A program made the translations under genes and the position numbers. A stretch of 64,000 bases of DNA from Sulfuricella sp. (GTDB taxonomy: Bacteria; Pseudomonadota; Gammaproteobacteria; Burkholderiales; Sulfuricellaceae). The notes beneath the pieces are model-generated. The model ran no database searches and was not told the origin of the DNA. It was given only the letters and a program-made list of their open reading frames with translations. The stretch's first letter is position 1. The number at the start of each line of letters is the position of its first letter. Location: NCBI GenBank assembly GCA_028714315.1, contig JAQTMN010000002.1, forward strand, positions 1-64,000. The letters run 5' to 3'. This document shows, piece after piece, positions 25,098 to 33,879 of the stretch.

Positions 25098-26018
25098 ATG
25101 AATCTGATCAAACTGATGTCCCTTTCCCGCAAAGACCAGAGCGAGCTGGTGGCCTCCATCGACCCGGCGCAAGTCAAGAGCCGCGGTCTCAAGCGCCGCT
25201 TTGAAAAAGTACGCAACAAACAGGGCGGCTTCACGCTGCTCGAACTGCTGGTCGTGGTTGCCATCCTCGCCGCCATCGCCGGTACCGCCACCATCATGCT
25301 GCAGGACACCGACCGCAAGGGCGCGGCAGCGGCCCACGTGGCGATGATGGACGAGCTGTCCAAGGGCATCCAGACCTTCCGCGTGCTCAACGGCGGCAAC
25401 TATCCCAACAACTGGGATTCGCTGATGCAAAACGCCACCAACGTCATGACCGGCGCCACCCCGTCGGCCGTCCTCAACAGCGCCCTGGCGGGCAACCTGA
25501 CTGCGGGCGCCCTGACCGCGGGCGACGTGGCGGCGCTCAGCAATGTCGGCATCACCACCGCCCGCGTCATCGATCCGGCGGCGCAGGGCGGCACCCTGTG
25601 CGACAGCGCCAACATCAAGGGGCTGATCGCCGACAAGACCAACAACGTCACCGCGCAGAACATCTTCCGTCCGGCAACGGCCAACGGCTGCGGCTATGCC
25701 GCCGACGCCACGATGGCCGCCGGCGACGCGGTGATGACCTGGAGCGGCGACAACCAGCGCGTCAATGCCGCGGCCGGGGAAAAACTGGTGGCCTTCGGCG
25801 TCGGCCCGGATTCGTCGCTGTTCAACCCCTCCACCATCGGCGCCCTGTCCAACGTGCCGGTTTACCGCCACGTCGCGAACGACGAGTACAACCGCTTCGT
25901 GGTGTTGTGGAACACCTCCACCGCCGGCGGCCAGGCCACTTTCCAGGCCATTGTCGATGGCGCGGGCGACACCAAGGACGAGGAACTGGGTGAAGTGGAC
26001 AACGTCCGCCGCACTTAA
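25098..26018 (+). CDS. Type II secretion/type IV pilin-like pseudopilin with long leader
   Basis: 306 residues. Seen: prepilin-type site KQGGFTLLELLVVVAILAAI (cleavage after the second Gly, Glu at +5) about 43 residues from the start, a longer leader than the usual 6-20. After the helix comes a domain with several Thr/Ala/Gly-rich segments and one Cys pair (C at LCDSAN and NGCGYAA). First gene of a cluster running to 37585. ATG follows TTAGGAACCGATA. Probable major subunit, as it is first and largest in expected expression; that is inference. Confidence 0.85.
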   Translation: MNLIKLMSLSRKDQSELVASIDPAQVKSRGLKRRFEKVRNKQGGFTLLELLVVVAILAAIAGTATIMLQDTDRKGAAAAHVAMMDELSKGIQTFRVLNGGNYPNNWDSLMQNATNVMTGATPSAVLNSALAGNLTAGALTAGDVAALSNVGITTARVIDPAAQGGTLCDSANIKGLIADKTNNVTAQNIFRPATANGCGYAADATMAAGDAVMTWSGDNQRVNAAAGEKLVAFGVGPDSSLFNPSTIGALSNVPVYRHVANDEYNRFVVLWNTSTAGGQATFQAIVDGAGDTKDEELGEVDNVRRT

Positions 26019-26117
26019 TCGCGTCACATGAAACCGGGGGCGATTTCGCCTTCCGGTCTTGCACGGGGAAGCCCGGCCATCCCGGCTTCCCCCATTTCCT
26101 ACCGAATTCCATCGCTG

Positions 26118-27005
26118 ATGAAACCATACCAGATCCAGGCAGGCGGACTGCGCGATCACGGCTTCACCCTGGTCGAACTGCTTGTCGTCACCGGCATTCT
26201 CGCCACCCTGGCCTATCTCGCCTGGGGCGGGCAGACCGGCGTGCAGAGCCGCGCCGAGGACCAGATCGCGCGCAGCGAGATCCTGCGCCTGGCCGACGCC
26301 CTGCGCCGCTTCCGCGCGGATACCGGCTATTACCCCGGACAGGGGCCTTTCGCCCTGGCCGCGCCCGGCACCACCGAAACCGGCGGCAACTGCGCGCCGG
26401 TCGGCGGCGTGCTGCGCTCCTGGACGCTGCCGGCCGTGGATGCCGACCGCGACGACTGGTTCGATTCCCCGATCAATCTCGCCCTGCTGTTCGAGCGGCC
26501 CGCGCTGTGCGGCAATCATCCGCAAGCCTATCTGGCGGCGTGGAACCCGGACACCCGCCGCGGCTGGAACGGCCCCTATCTGGACCGCTCCGCCCGCGCC
26601 TGGACCGATCACGGCGCCAATTTCAACCTCGCCGACGGCAGCGGCGACCCGCTGAGCGGAAGCAAGATCGACGACATCCCGGCCTTCGGCGTGGGGCCGG
26701 GGGCCTTCCCCGCCGCCGCAGGCTGGAATCGCTGCACCGACCCGGAAAACCCGGCCAACGCCTGCATGTTGGGGTGGCGCACGGTGAACCGCGGCGAAGC
26801 CGGCTACGACGCCGCCCGCCACGAGCTCACGCTGCACGCCCGGCCTTTCCCGGTGTTCGGCCTCGCCGCCGGCGATGCGCCGCGCGTGACGTACTGGGGC
26901 GCGGACGGACGCTACGGCGGCCGCAACGCCGCCGACCCGTGCCGCCCGAACGGCGGCAATCCGGACGGCGCCGACGATCTGGTCCTGTGCCTGGAAGGAA
27001 ACTGA
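26118..27005 (+). CDS. Type II secretion-like minor pseudopilin
   Basis: 295 residues. Seen: short leader and cleavage motif RDHGFTLVELLVVTGILATL, then a large Cys-containing globular part (GNCAPVGG, ALCGNHPQ, RCTDPENPANACML, DPCRPNGG, LCLEGN), which suggests disulfides outside the cytoplasm. Parts such as GYYPGQGP resemble GspG/PulG-type domains. ATG at 26118 gives the usual short leader; an upstream ATG at 26028 would add 30 residues without similarity. Follows the first pseudopilin after 99 bases. Confidence 0.82.
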   Translation: MKPYQIQAGGLRDHGFTLVELLVVTGILATLAYLAWGGQTGVQSRAEDQIARSEILRLADALRRFRADTGYYPGQGPFALAAPGTTETGGNCAPVGGVLRSWTLPAVDADRDDWFDSPINLALLFERPALCGNHPQAYLAAWNPDTRRGWNGPYLDRSARAWTDHGANFNLADGSGDPLSGSKIDDIPAFGVGPGAFPAAAGWNRCTDPENPANACMLGWRTVNRGEAGYDAARHELTLHARPFPVFGLAAGDAPRVTYWGADGRYGGRNAADPCRPNGGNPDGADDLVLCLEGN

Positions 27006-27034
27006 ACATGAACCCGATAAACCTAAAAAAAGCA

Positions 27035-27182
27035 GTTAACCACGGAGAACACGGAGGCCACGGAGAAAAATCAGGACGTTGCGTAGAGCTTGCGTTTCGC
27101 CCATTGGGTGAATGCCGATATTCCTCAAATGCTTTGTTTTACTCCGTGTTCTCCCTGATCTCCGTGGCTCAAATGAGGTTTT
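27035..27182. repeat. Family E long palindromic repeat, copy 3 (CGGAG variant)
   Basis: GTTAACCACGGAGAACACGG, AGGCCACGGAG and right arm ACTCCGTGTTCTCCCTGATC, TCCGTGGCTCAAATGAGG. The centre has CGCCCATTGGGTGAATG. It fills the gap between the second pseudopilin gene and the next gene. Confidence 0.85.
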
Positions 27183-27186
27183 CAGA

Positions 27187-27657
27187 ATGAAAAACCATTT
27201 CATCGCCGCGCTGATGTCGCTGGCCATGCTGTCGCCCGCGGCGCATTCCGAACCCGCCGGCGCCCCCGCCGCCGAAAGCGCGGCGGCCAAATTCAAGCAA
27301 GTCGAACTCGCGCAACTGGTGGCGAATTCGAAAACGGAAACCGCCGGGCAACGCATCATTTTCGCGCCTGTCGCCGTCAAATTCCGCGCCGTGCTGTCCG
27401 ATCTTCCCAAACAGCAGAAAGCCGACTACCTCAAGGCCGCGCTGGCGGCGATGCAGTTTTCCAGCCCGCCGCAGGTCAGGCATCGCATCGGCCTCGATTA
27501 CGGCAGCGAAAAGGCGCTGGCGGCCTACATCGAGGAGTCCGCCGCCGAACGCATGGCAAAAACGCTGAAGCCCGGCGACAGCCGCACCTTCTACGCCTAC
27601 CACGTCTACAACAACAACCGGGGGCCGGCCCTCCTGGTGGTTTCCTTCGGCGACTGA
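27187..27657 (+). CDS. Secreted protein of unknown function in the secretion cluster
   Basis: 156 residues with signal peptide (LMSLAMLSPAAHSEP). Seen: no Cys after the signal, a helical middle (KFRAVLSDLPKQQKADYLKA), and a beta-rich end (RTFYAYHVYNNNRGPALLVV). I do not recognise the family. It sits between two pseudopilin genes and overlaps none; ATG at 27187 opens the signal peptide, directly after a family E repeat. Could be a periplasmic part or a substrate of the machine. Confidence 0.65.
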   Translation: MKNHFIAALMSLAMLSPAAHSEPAGAPAAESAAAKFKQVELAQLVANSKTETAGQRIIFAPVAVKFRAVLSDLPKQQKADYLKAALAAMQFSSPPQVRHRIGLDYGSEKALAAYIEESAAERMAKTLKPGDSRTFYAYHVYNNNRGPALLVVSFGD

Positions 27658-27658
27658 G

Positions 27659-28627
27659 ATGCGCGGATTCACCCTCATCGAACTCCTGGTCGTGGTCGCC
27701 GTGCTGTCCGCCGCCGCCATGCTGGCCTTCGGCGTGACCGCCGAGGATCGCATGCAGATTCGCTACGACGACACCCGCAACCGCATGCAAAGCCTGTATC
27801 GCGCCCTGCTGGGCGGCCTGGAGCCGGCGGCGGGCACCGGCGGCTATGTCGCCGACAACGGCGGGCTGCCCGCCGGCGCGAGCGCCCTGCTGGCGGCGGG
27901 CAGCCTGGCGCCGCGGGCGGCGCAAACACCCCTGTTCGACCCGGACCCGGACGGCACCTGCGCCGGCAACGGCGGCGAAACCGCGCTGCCGGCGGCGGCC
28001 GCCCTGCTCAAGGGGCATCGCGGCAATTATCTGGGCGGACTCGCCTACAACGGCAGCTTCCGCGACGGCTGGGGCAACATCGACGCCGACGCCGCGCTGG
28101 ACGCGCTCAATTTCGGCTGGATCTGGAACACCGGCGTCGCCAACGCGCTCACCCTCGCCAGCCTGGGCGCGGACAACGCGGCCGGCGGCAGCGCCATGGC
28201 CGCCGACCGGGCGCTCACGGTCGCGCCGGGCGACTGGCGCATCCCGCTCGCCGGGCTGAACGTGCGCATCGCCAACCGCACCGGCGCGCCGATTCCCGCC
28301 GACAGCTATGCGGTGAGCCTACTGGCGTTCCGCAACAACGGCACCGGCGGCAGCTACTGGCTGCGCCATTCAAGCGACGCCAACGCCGCCGCCATCGCCG
28401 ACGGCGACAGCGTCGCGCTGCCGTTCGGCGGGCGCTGCTACCCGGGCGGCACCGCCGCCATGCACGGCGCCGTGCCGCAGGGACGGCACGTGCTGGTGCT
28501 GACCCGCAAGGCGGGCGGCTGGGGCGGCAGCGAAGCGCTTCACCCTTCCGCCGCCGATGCCGTTTTCACCCACATCGACCTGATTGGCGGGCTGATCCCG
28601 CCGCTGGTGGAGCTGAGCATCCGATGA
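27659..28627 (+). CDS. Type II secretion-like pseudopilin
   Basis: 322 residues. Seen: very short leader MRGFTLIELLVVVAVLSAAA (cleavage after Gly3, Glu at +5). The mature part contains GWGNIDADAALDALNFGWIW and AVSLLAFRNNGTGGSYW; unusual compared with GspH-K, and no clear match. One base separates it from the stop of the preceding gene and its own end overlaps the PilM-like gene by 4 bases (ATGA), so it is translationally coupled. Confidence 0.85.
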   Translation: MRGFTLIELLVVVAVLSAAAMLAFGVTAEDRMQIRYDDTRNRMQSLYRALLGGLEPAAGTGGYVADNGGLPAGASALLAAGSLAPRAAQTPLFDPDPDGTCAGNGGETALPAAAALLKGHRGNYLGGLAYNGSFRDGWGNIDADAALDALNFGWIWNTGVANALTLASLGADNAAGGSAMAADRALTVAPGDWRIPLAGLNVRIANRTGAPIPADSYAVSLLAFRNNGTGGSYWLRHSSDANAAAIADGDSVALPFGGRCYPGGTAAMHGAVPQGRHVLVLTRKAGGWGGSEALHPSAADAVFTHIDLIGGLIPPLVELSIR

Positions 28628-30306
28628 AACGCTGGACCTTCCCCACGCGCAACTCTGCCTCGACCTGGCTGCTGCTGGCCTGGGACATCCCCGGCCTGCG
28701 GGCGGTGGTCGCCGAATGCGGCAGCGGCGGCTTGAAAGTGGTGGGCGAAGCATTTTCCGGCAAGGCGGATTTTTCCGCCGCCGCGCGCGACGTGGCGGCG
28801 GCCTTCGCCGGGCAGGGAATCAAGCTGCCGGCGAAGGCCGCGCTGGCTTCGCGCCTGGTGTCGCCGGTGGTGGCCGAGCTGCCGGTTGCGCCCGGCAAGC
28901 CGCGCCCGGCCGGCCAGATGCGCGAACTGCTGCGCCCCGACCTGGAAACCGCACAGGCCGAATTCAGCAACCTGTGGAATTTCGGCGCGCTGCTGGCGGC
29001 GCGCGGCCACCTGTCCGCCGACGACCGGGCGCGGGTGGGCATGGAAGATGAATTGCGCCGGGAAAACGCGACACCCCTGCGTTTCGGCGAAACCGCCATG
29101 CACCTGGGGCTGATCGGCCGCCCGGCGATGGACGAATGCCTGTATCTGCAGGAACGGCTGCAACTGCTCGACGGCGACCTCGCCATCGCCTGGAACGGGC
29201 ACGCGAGCGACGGCCAGCCGACTTGGCTGGGATGCGCTGCCAACGCCGGCTACTACCAGGCATGGACCAGCGCGCTCGACGAAAACGGGATTCGCCTCGC
29301 CGCCACGCTGCCGCTGGCATGGCTGGCCGGCGACGCGGCGGAAGGCGGGGACGCGGCGCGCGTCAGCCTGGAACTGCACCATGAAGAAGTGGTCGCGGTA
29401 TTGCGCCGCGGCGGCCGGGTGGTTGCCGCGCGCGCCGAAGGCCGCATGGAGCGCCCGCTGCGGGGCGACTGGCTGGCGCGCCTGGCGGGGGACTGGGAAA
29501 CCGGGGGACGCGCGCGCCTGGACTTGCTGTGCCTATACCCGGCGGACGAAGACGCTGCCGCCGCCGTGGTGGACGAACTGGAAACGCTCGCCGGAAGCCC
29601 GGTCACGCTGACCCGCGCCGACGCATGCTGGCAAGGGTTGTGGCGCGGCCTGGCGGACGAAGCGGACGCGCCCTCCCAAAGCGCGCGCCTGCCGCGCCTG
29701 GCCGAGCGCGAAATGCGCGAGCCGCTGCTGGCGAATGCCGATTTCCGCCGCACCCTGGCGGTGGCGGGGGTGCTGGCGCTGCTCGGCGGCATCGAGGCCG
29801 CGCAGCAGGTCGCGGCCATGCGCCTGGAAAAATCCGCCGCCGCCAAACTCAGCCAGGAAAAGAACCGCACCCAGAGCACCCAGCAGCAGCTTCATTTCAA
29901 CGCCGAACTGGAGGCGCTCGCCAAGGATCTGGACAAGACCCGCAGCGAGCTGGCGCCGCTGCTCAACGACCGCCAGCGCCTGAGCTCCATCGCCGCCATG
30001 CGCCGGCATCTGCCCGACCTGATCCAGACCCTGGCGCGCGCCGTGGGCGACGACGCGGTGCTGGAATCCCTGCACAACAGCCGTTCCGCCAACGATGCCA
30101 CCTCGATCAAGGTCACCGCGTGGTCGCCGAGCTATTCCGGCGCGCAGGCCTTCGCCAACCGCATGGCCGAATTCTCCGGCGCCCTGGGCTACGGCGTTTC
30201 GCAGACGGAAATCGTCGCCAGCAAGGGGCGCAGCGACAAGCCCGGCCACACCGTAACGTTCTGGCTGCTGCCGGACCAGGACGAACTGGAGGCGGCGAAA
30301 TCATGA
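28624..30306 (+). CDS. PilM-PilN-type fusion (GspL-like) assembly protein
   Basis: 560 residues. Seen: N-terminal cytoplasmic part with an actin-like PilM/GspL layout (WLLLAWDIPGLRAVVAECGS, later VSLELHHEEVVAVLRRGGR), one membrane helix near 378-395 (TLAVAGVLALLGGIEAAQQV), a coiled coil, and a PilN-like periplasmic part (LPDLIQTLARAVGDDAVLES ... VTAWSPSYSGAQAF). In type IV pili PilM and PilN are separate; in type II secretion the same order is one protein, GspL. Its end overlaps the PilO-like gene by 4 bases. Confidence 0.78.
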   Translation: MKRWTFPTRNSASTWLLLAWDIPGLRAVVAECGSGGLKVVGEAFSGKADFSAAARDVAAAFAGQGIKLPAKAALASRLVSPVVAELPVAPGKPRPAGQMRELLRPDLETAQAEFSNLWNFGALLAARGHLSADDRARVGMEDELRRENATPLRFGETAMHLGLIGRPAMDECLYLQERLQLLDGDLAIAWNGHASDGQPTWLGCAANAGYYQAWTSALDENGIRLAATLPLAWLAGDAAEGGDAARVSLELHHEEVVAVLRRGGRVVAARAEGRMERPLRGDWLARLAGDWETGGRARLDLLCLYPADEDAAAAVVDELETLAGSPVTLTRADACWQGLWRGLADEADAPSQSARLPRLAEREMREPLLANADFRRTLAVAGVLALLGGIEAAQQVAAMRLEKSAAAKLSQEKNRTQSTQQQLHFNAELEALAKDLDKTRSELAPLLNDRQRLSSIAAMRRHLPDLIQTLARAVGDDAVLESLHNSRSANDATSIKVTAWSPSYSGAQAFANRMAEFSGALGYGVSQTEIVASKGRSDKPGHTVTFWLLPDQDELEAAKS

Positions 30307-31013
30307 CCGCCTTCCCCCGCCGCCGCGCCGCGGCGCTGTACAAAACCTGGCGGGCGCTGCCGGAACGCACGCGCAACGCCCGCGCCGCCGCGCTGGCCGC
30401 CGCGCTGGCCGCGCTGTATTTCGCCCTGCTCTGGCCGGTGGCGCACAAGCGCATCGCCAAGATGGAATACGACCTGGGAAAACAGGCGGTGCGGGAAAAA
30501 TCCGCCTCCAGGCAGGACACCGCCCCGGCAAAACCGCCCGCCAGCCTGGCGGGGAAGAGCGTGGCCGAGGCGAAAAAGGAACTCGAAGCGCTGCATCTCA
30601 AGCTGGAGGAAACCCGCGCCGAAATCGGGCGCCTCGACGCGGCCTTCGTCTCGCTCGACGACACGCTGGCGCTCAATGCCCTGAAAAGCGGCCTGACCAG
30701 CCTGGCGGAGGCGGGCGACATGGAGGTGCAGGCGCTGGAGCACGTCTATTCCAGGCCGGAGGACAAAGACAGCGTGCCGACGCCTCAGCTCATGCGGGAT
30801 GCGGCCGGGAGCAATCCCTTCAAACGGCCGCTCATCGTGTTCCGCGCCCGCGCCAGCTACCGCGGCCTGATGCAGTTCCTCGACGGCCTCGCCGCGCTGC
30901 CCTATATCGCCGCGCCGGTGTGGAGCGACATTACCGTGAAGATGGAGCGCAACCCGGAAACCCAGGCGCCGGCCAAGCAATGGCTGGAAATCGTGATCAA
31001 GCTGGCCGTATGA
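30303..31013 (+). CDS. PilO/GspM-like inner-membrane assembly protein
   Basis: 236 residues. Seen: one membrane helix (AAALAAALAALYFALLWPVA), a coiled coil (EAKKELEALHLKLEETRAEI), and a ferredoxin-like C-terminal part (RARASYRGLMQFLDGLAALP, VWSDITVKMERNPE), the standard layout of PilO/GspM. The ATG at 30303 overlaps the preceding stop (ATGA). It would dimerise with the PilN part of the protein encoded upstream. A family E repeat follows the stop. Confidence 0.78.
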   Translation: MTAFPRRRAAALYKTWRALPERTRNARAAALAAALAALYFALLWPVAHKRIAKMEYDLGKQAVREKSASRQDTAPAKPPASLAGKSVAEAKKELEALHLKLEETRAEIGRLDAAFVSLDDTLALNALKSGLTSLAEAGDMEVQALEHVYSRPEDKDSVPTPQLMRDAAGSNPFKRPLIVFRARASYRGLMQFLDGLAALPYIAAPVWSDITVKMERNPETQAPAKQWLEIVIKLAV

Positions 31014-31015
31014 CA

Positions 31016-31178
31016 CTAAAAACCTCATTTGAACCATGGGGAACACGGGGCGCACGGGGAACGACGTGGGATTTTTTATTTAATCTTCGTCACCCAATGG
31101 GTGATATGGACAAAACACTCAACAAATTGATTCTACCCCGTGTTCCCCGTGAGCCCCGTGGTTAACTGCGATTTATAG
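31016..31178. repeat. Family E long palindromic repeat, copy 4
   Basis: CTAAAAACCTCATTTGAACC, ATGGGGAACACGGGGCGCAC; centre CGTCACCCAATGGGTGATAT; right arm CCCCGTGTTCCCCGTGAGCC, CCGTGGTTAACTGCG, ATTTATAGG. It ends one base before the ATG of the PilT-like gene, so the ribosome-binding region of that gene is repeat DNA. Confidence 0.88.
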
Positions 31179-31179
31179 G

Positions 31180-32277
31180 ATGACTCCCGACACCTCCCCC
31201 GCGCTGTGCGCGTTCGACCAGTTGCTTGGCGCCATGGTGGGCGCGCATGCCTCCGACCTGCATCTGGCGCCCGGCCGGCCGCCTTGCTGGCGCCTGCACG
31301 GGGACTTGGCGGCGGCGCGCGGCGAACCCTTCAGCCGGGAAGACATGGACAGCCTGCTGTCCGCCCTGCTGGGCGCGGCCAGGCTACGCGACCTCGACGA
31401 AAAGGGCAGCGTTGACCTCGGGCACACCGCCGGCGACAGCGAGCGCTTCCGCATCAACGTGTTCACCGCCCTGGGCCAGCCCGCCCTGGTGGCGCGCCAC
31501 CTGCCCGCGCGCTTTTCCTCGCTGGCCGAACTGCGCCTGCCGGAAAGCCTGCGCGACCTGGCGCGGCTGACGTCGGGCCTGGTGCTGGTCACCGGCGTCA
31601 CCGGCAGCGGCAAGAGCACCACGCTGGCGACGCTGATCAACGAAATCAACGCCAGTTTGCCGGTGCACATCCTGACCATCGAGGATCCGGTCGAATTCGT
31701 GCATGCGCCGAAGAAGGCGCTCATCAGCCACCGCGAGCTGCATACCGACGTGCCGGATTTCGCCGGTGCGGTCAGGGCGTCCCTGCGCGAGGATCCGGAC
31801 GTGATCCTGGTCGGCGAGCTGCGCGACATCGAAACCATGCGGGCCGCGCTGACCGCGGCCGAGACCGGGCACCTGGTGTTCTCCACCCTGCACACGGCGG
31901 ACGCGACCGGCGCGATCGAGCGCTTCGTCGGCGCCTTCCCCGGCCAGGAGCAGGCGGTGGTGCGCCATCGGCTGGCGCTGGTGCTGAAGACCGTCGTCGC
32001 CCAGCAGCTGTTGCCCCGGCTGGAGCAGAAAGGGCGCGTCGCCACAGTGGAAATCCTGCACGCCACGCCCGCCATTGCCAACCTCATCGCTTCCGGCCGC
32101 ACCGCCCAGATCTATTCGGCCATCGAATCCGGCCGCGAGGCGGGGATGCAGACCTTCGACCAGGCGCTGGCCGCCCACGCCCGCGACCGCCTGATTTCGG
32201 CGGAACAAGGCCGCCGCCTGGCGCGCGACCCGATCAACTTCGACCGCCTGCTGCGCGCGGGATGGAGCACGCCATGA
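31180..32277 (+). CDS. PilT-like secretion ATPase
   Basis: 365-residue hexameric ATPase of the PilT/VirB11 group. Seen: MVGAHASDLHLAPGRPPCWR (PilT-type N-domain), Walker A GVTGSGKSTT (Lys145), EDPVEFVH (Asp box), Walker B DPDVILVGELRD, and the His box ETGHLVFSTLHTAD. Known: PilT retracts type IV pili. Its presence beside a GspE/PilB-type ATPase argues for a retractable pseudopilus. Start ATG directly abuts a family E repeat and has no clear Shine-Dalgarno. Overlaps the next gene by 4 bases. Confidence 0.9.
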   Translation: MTPDTSPALCAFDQLLGAMVGAHASDLHLAPGRPPCWRLHGDLAAARGEPFSREDMDSLLSALLGAARLRDLDEKGSVDLGHTAGDSERFRINVFTALGQPALVARHLPARFSSLAELRLPESLRDLARLTSGLVLVTGVTGSGKSTTLATLINEINASLPVHILTIEDPVEFVHAPKKALISHRELHTDVPDFAGAVRASLREDPDVILVGELRDIETMRAALTAAETGHLVFSTLHTADATGAIERFVGAFPGQEQAVVRHRLALVLKTVVAQQLLPRLEQKGRVATVEILHATPAIANLIASGRTAQIYSAIESGREAGMQTFDQALAAHARDRLISAEQGRRLARDPINFDRLLRAGWSTP

Positions 32278-33875
32278 GCGTCAACGAAAATGCGCTGATC
32301 AATGCCGGCATCCAGGCCAGCCTGTTCGACCGCGACCAGCTCAACCGCCTGCGCACGCTGTCGCGGGTGTCGCGCCAGTCGATGCTGGAAGTGCTCTCGC
32401 TCGAACTGGGGCTGCCCCGTGCCGCCTTCTACATGGCGCTGGCCGACGCACACGGCCTGCCCTATGCGCGCCTGGAATCCTGGACGGTCGATGACGCCGC
32501 CCTGGCGCGCCTGCCGGCCAGCCTGCTGAAGCGCCAGCCGATGGTGCCCGCGCGCGACGGCGACGGCGCGCTGTTCCTGGCCCTGAGCGACCCGACCGAC
32601 CAGGTCGCGGTGGAAACGGCGCTGCGCGTGCTGGGCGCGCAAACCCGCCTGGCCGTGGCGGAACCGGCCGCGCTGGCGCCGCTCCTGTCGCGCTTCCTGC
32701 CCGCCTCGGGCCGCGAAGAAAACCAGGACGATCCGGTCGGCATGTTCGACGCCCTGCTGCGCGACGCCCTGCTGCGGCGTGCCTCGGACATCCACATCGA
32801 GAGCGTGCGCGACGGCGTGCGCGTGCGCCTGCGGGTGGACGGGCGGATGCAGGCCTGGGGCGGCGTCCTGCCCAAGGCGCCGGGCGAGGGCATGATTTCG
32901 CGCATCAAGGTGCTGTCCGGCATGGACATCGCGGAATCGCGCGCGCCGCAGGACGGCGGCCTCAACTACCCGGCGCGCGAAGGCGCGGAGCCGGTGGAAA
33001 TGCGCGTCGCCTCGGTGCCGATCAAGTTCGGCGAGCGCCTCACCCTGCGGGTGATGAAAAGCGATCCGGGGCGGCAGACCCTGGATTCGCTCGGCATGTC
33101 CGCCGCGATGATCGCCCGCCTGCGCGGCGTGCTCGACCACCCGCACGGCATCGTGCTGGTCACCGGCCCCACCGGCAGCGGCAAGAGCACCACCCTGTAC
33201 GCGGTGCTGCGCGAACTGGACGCCAACGCGCTCAATATCCTGACGGCCGAAGACCCGGTGGAACAGGTGATTCCCGGCATCAGCCAGGTCCAGGCCGGCG
33301 GCAAGACCAGTTTTGCCGGCGCGCTGCGCAGTTTCCTGCGCCACGACCCGGACGTCATCCTGGTGGGCGAAATCCGCGACCTCGAAACCGCCGACGTGGC
33401 GCTCAAGGCCGCCACCACCGGCCACCTGGTGCTGTCCACCCTGCACACCAACACCGCCGTCGGCGCCATCACCCGGCTGGCCGACATCGGCTGCGAGCGC
33501 TTCCTGATCGGCTCCACCCTGCACGGCATCATCGCCCAGCGCCTGGTGCGCATGCTCTGCCCGCATTGCCGCAAGCCGCGCCCGGCCGGCGAGGAAGAGG
33601 CCCGGCTGCTGGGGCTCGAAGGCCGGGCGGCGGAGATCCACGAACCGGCCGGCTGTCCGCGCTGCCTCGGCACCGGCTACCGCGGCCGGATCGGCCTGTT
33701 CGAGGCGCTGTGGCCGGACGGCGAGCTGGCGGAAAAAGTGGCGTCGGGCGCGGGCGAACGCGAGCTGGCGCGCGCCGCCCGCGATTACTGGCGGCTCGGC
33801 GAGGACGCGCGCGACAAGGTGCTGGGCGGCCTGACCAGCTTGGCCGAAGTGCGGCCCTATCTGCATATTTTCTGA
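32274..33875 (+). CDS. GspE/PilB-type assembly ATPase
   Basis: 533 residues. Drives assembly of the (pseudo)pilus. Seen: N-terminal GspE-like domain (about 10-130), Walker A GPTGSGKSTTLY (Lys304), EDPVEQVIPGISQVQ, Walker B DPDVILVGEIRDLETADVAL, and a zinc-type set CPHCRKP ... CPRCLGTGYRGR near 420-465, as in GspE and PilB. ATG at 32274 (ATGA overlap with the PilT-like stop) is preferred over 32262; GGAG lies 8 bases upstream. Confidence 0.93.
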   Translation: MSVNENALINAGIQASLFDRDQLNRLRTLSRVSRQSMLEVLSLELGLPRAAFYMALADAHGLPYARLESWTVDDAALARLPASLLKRQPMVPARDGDGALFLALSDPTDQVAVETALRVLGAQTRLAVAEPAALAPLLSRFLPASGREENQDDPVGMFDALLRDALLRRASDIHIESVRDGVRVRLRVDGRMQAWGGVLPKAPGEGMISRIKVLSGMDIAESRAPQDGGLNYPAREGAEPVEMRVASVPIKFGERLTLRVMKSDPGRQTLDSLGMSAAMIARLRGVLDHPHGIVLVTGPTGSGKSTTLYAVLRELDANALNILTAEDPVEQVIPGISQVQAGGKTSFAGALRSFLRHDPDVILVGEIRDLETADVALKAATTGHLVLSTLHTNTAVGAITRLADIGCERFLIGSTLHGIIAQRLVRMLCPHCRKPRPAGEEEARLLGLEGRAAEIHEPAGCPRCLGTGYRGRIGLFEALWPDGELAEKVASGAGERELARAARDYWRLGEDARDKVLGGLTSLAEVRPYLHIF

Positions 33876-33879
33876 TCCC

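Noticed and set aside
25080-26837. A 585-residue minus-strand frame opposite two pseudopilin genes
   Set aside because: Composition is that of an antisense shadow; the plus strand has two prepilin sites and an ordered cluster.
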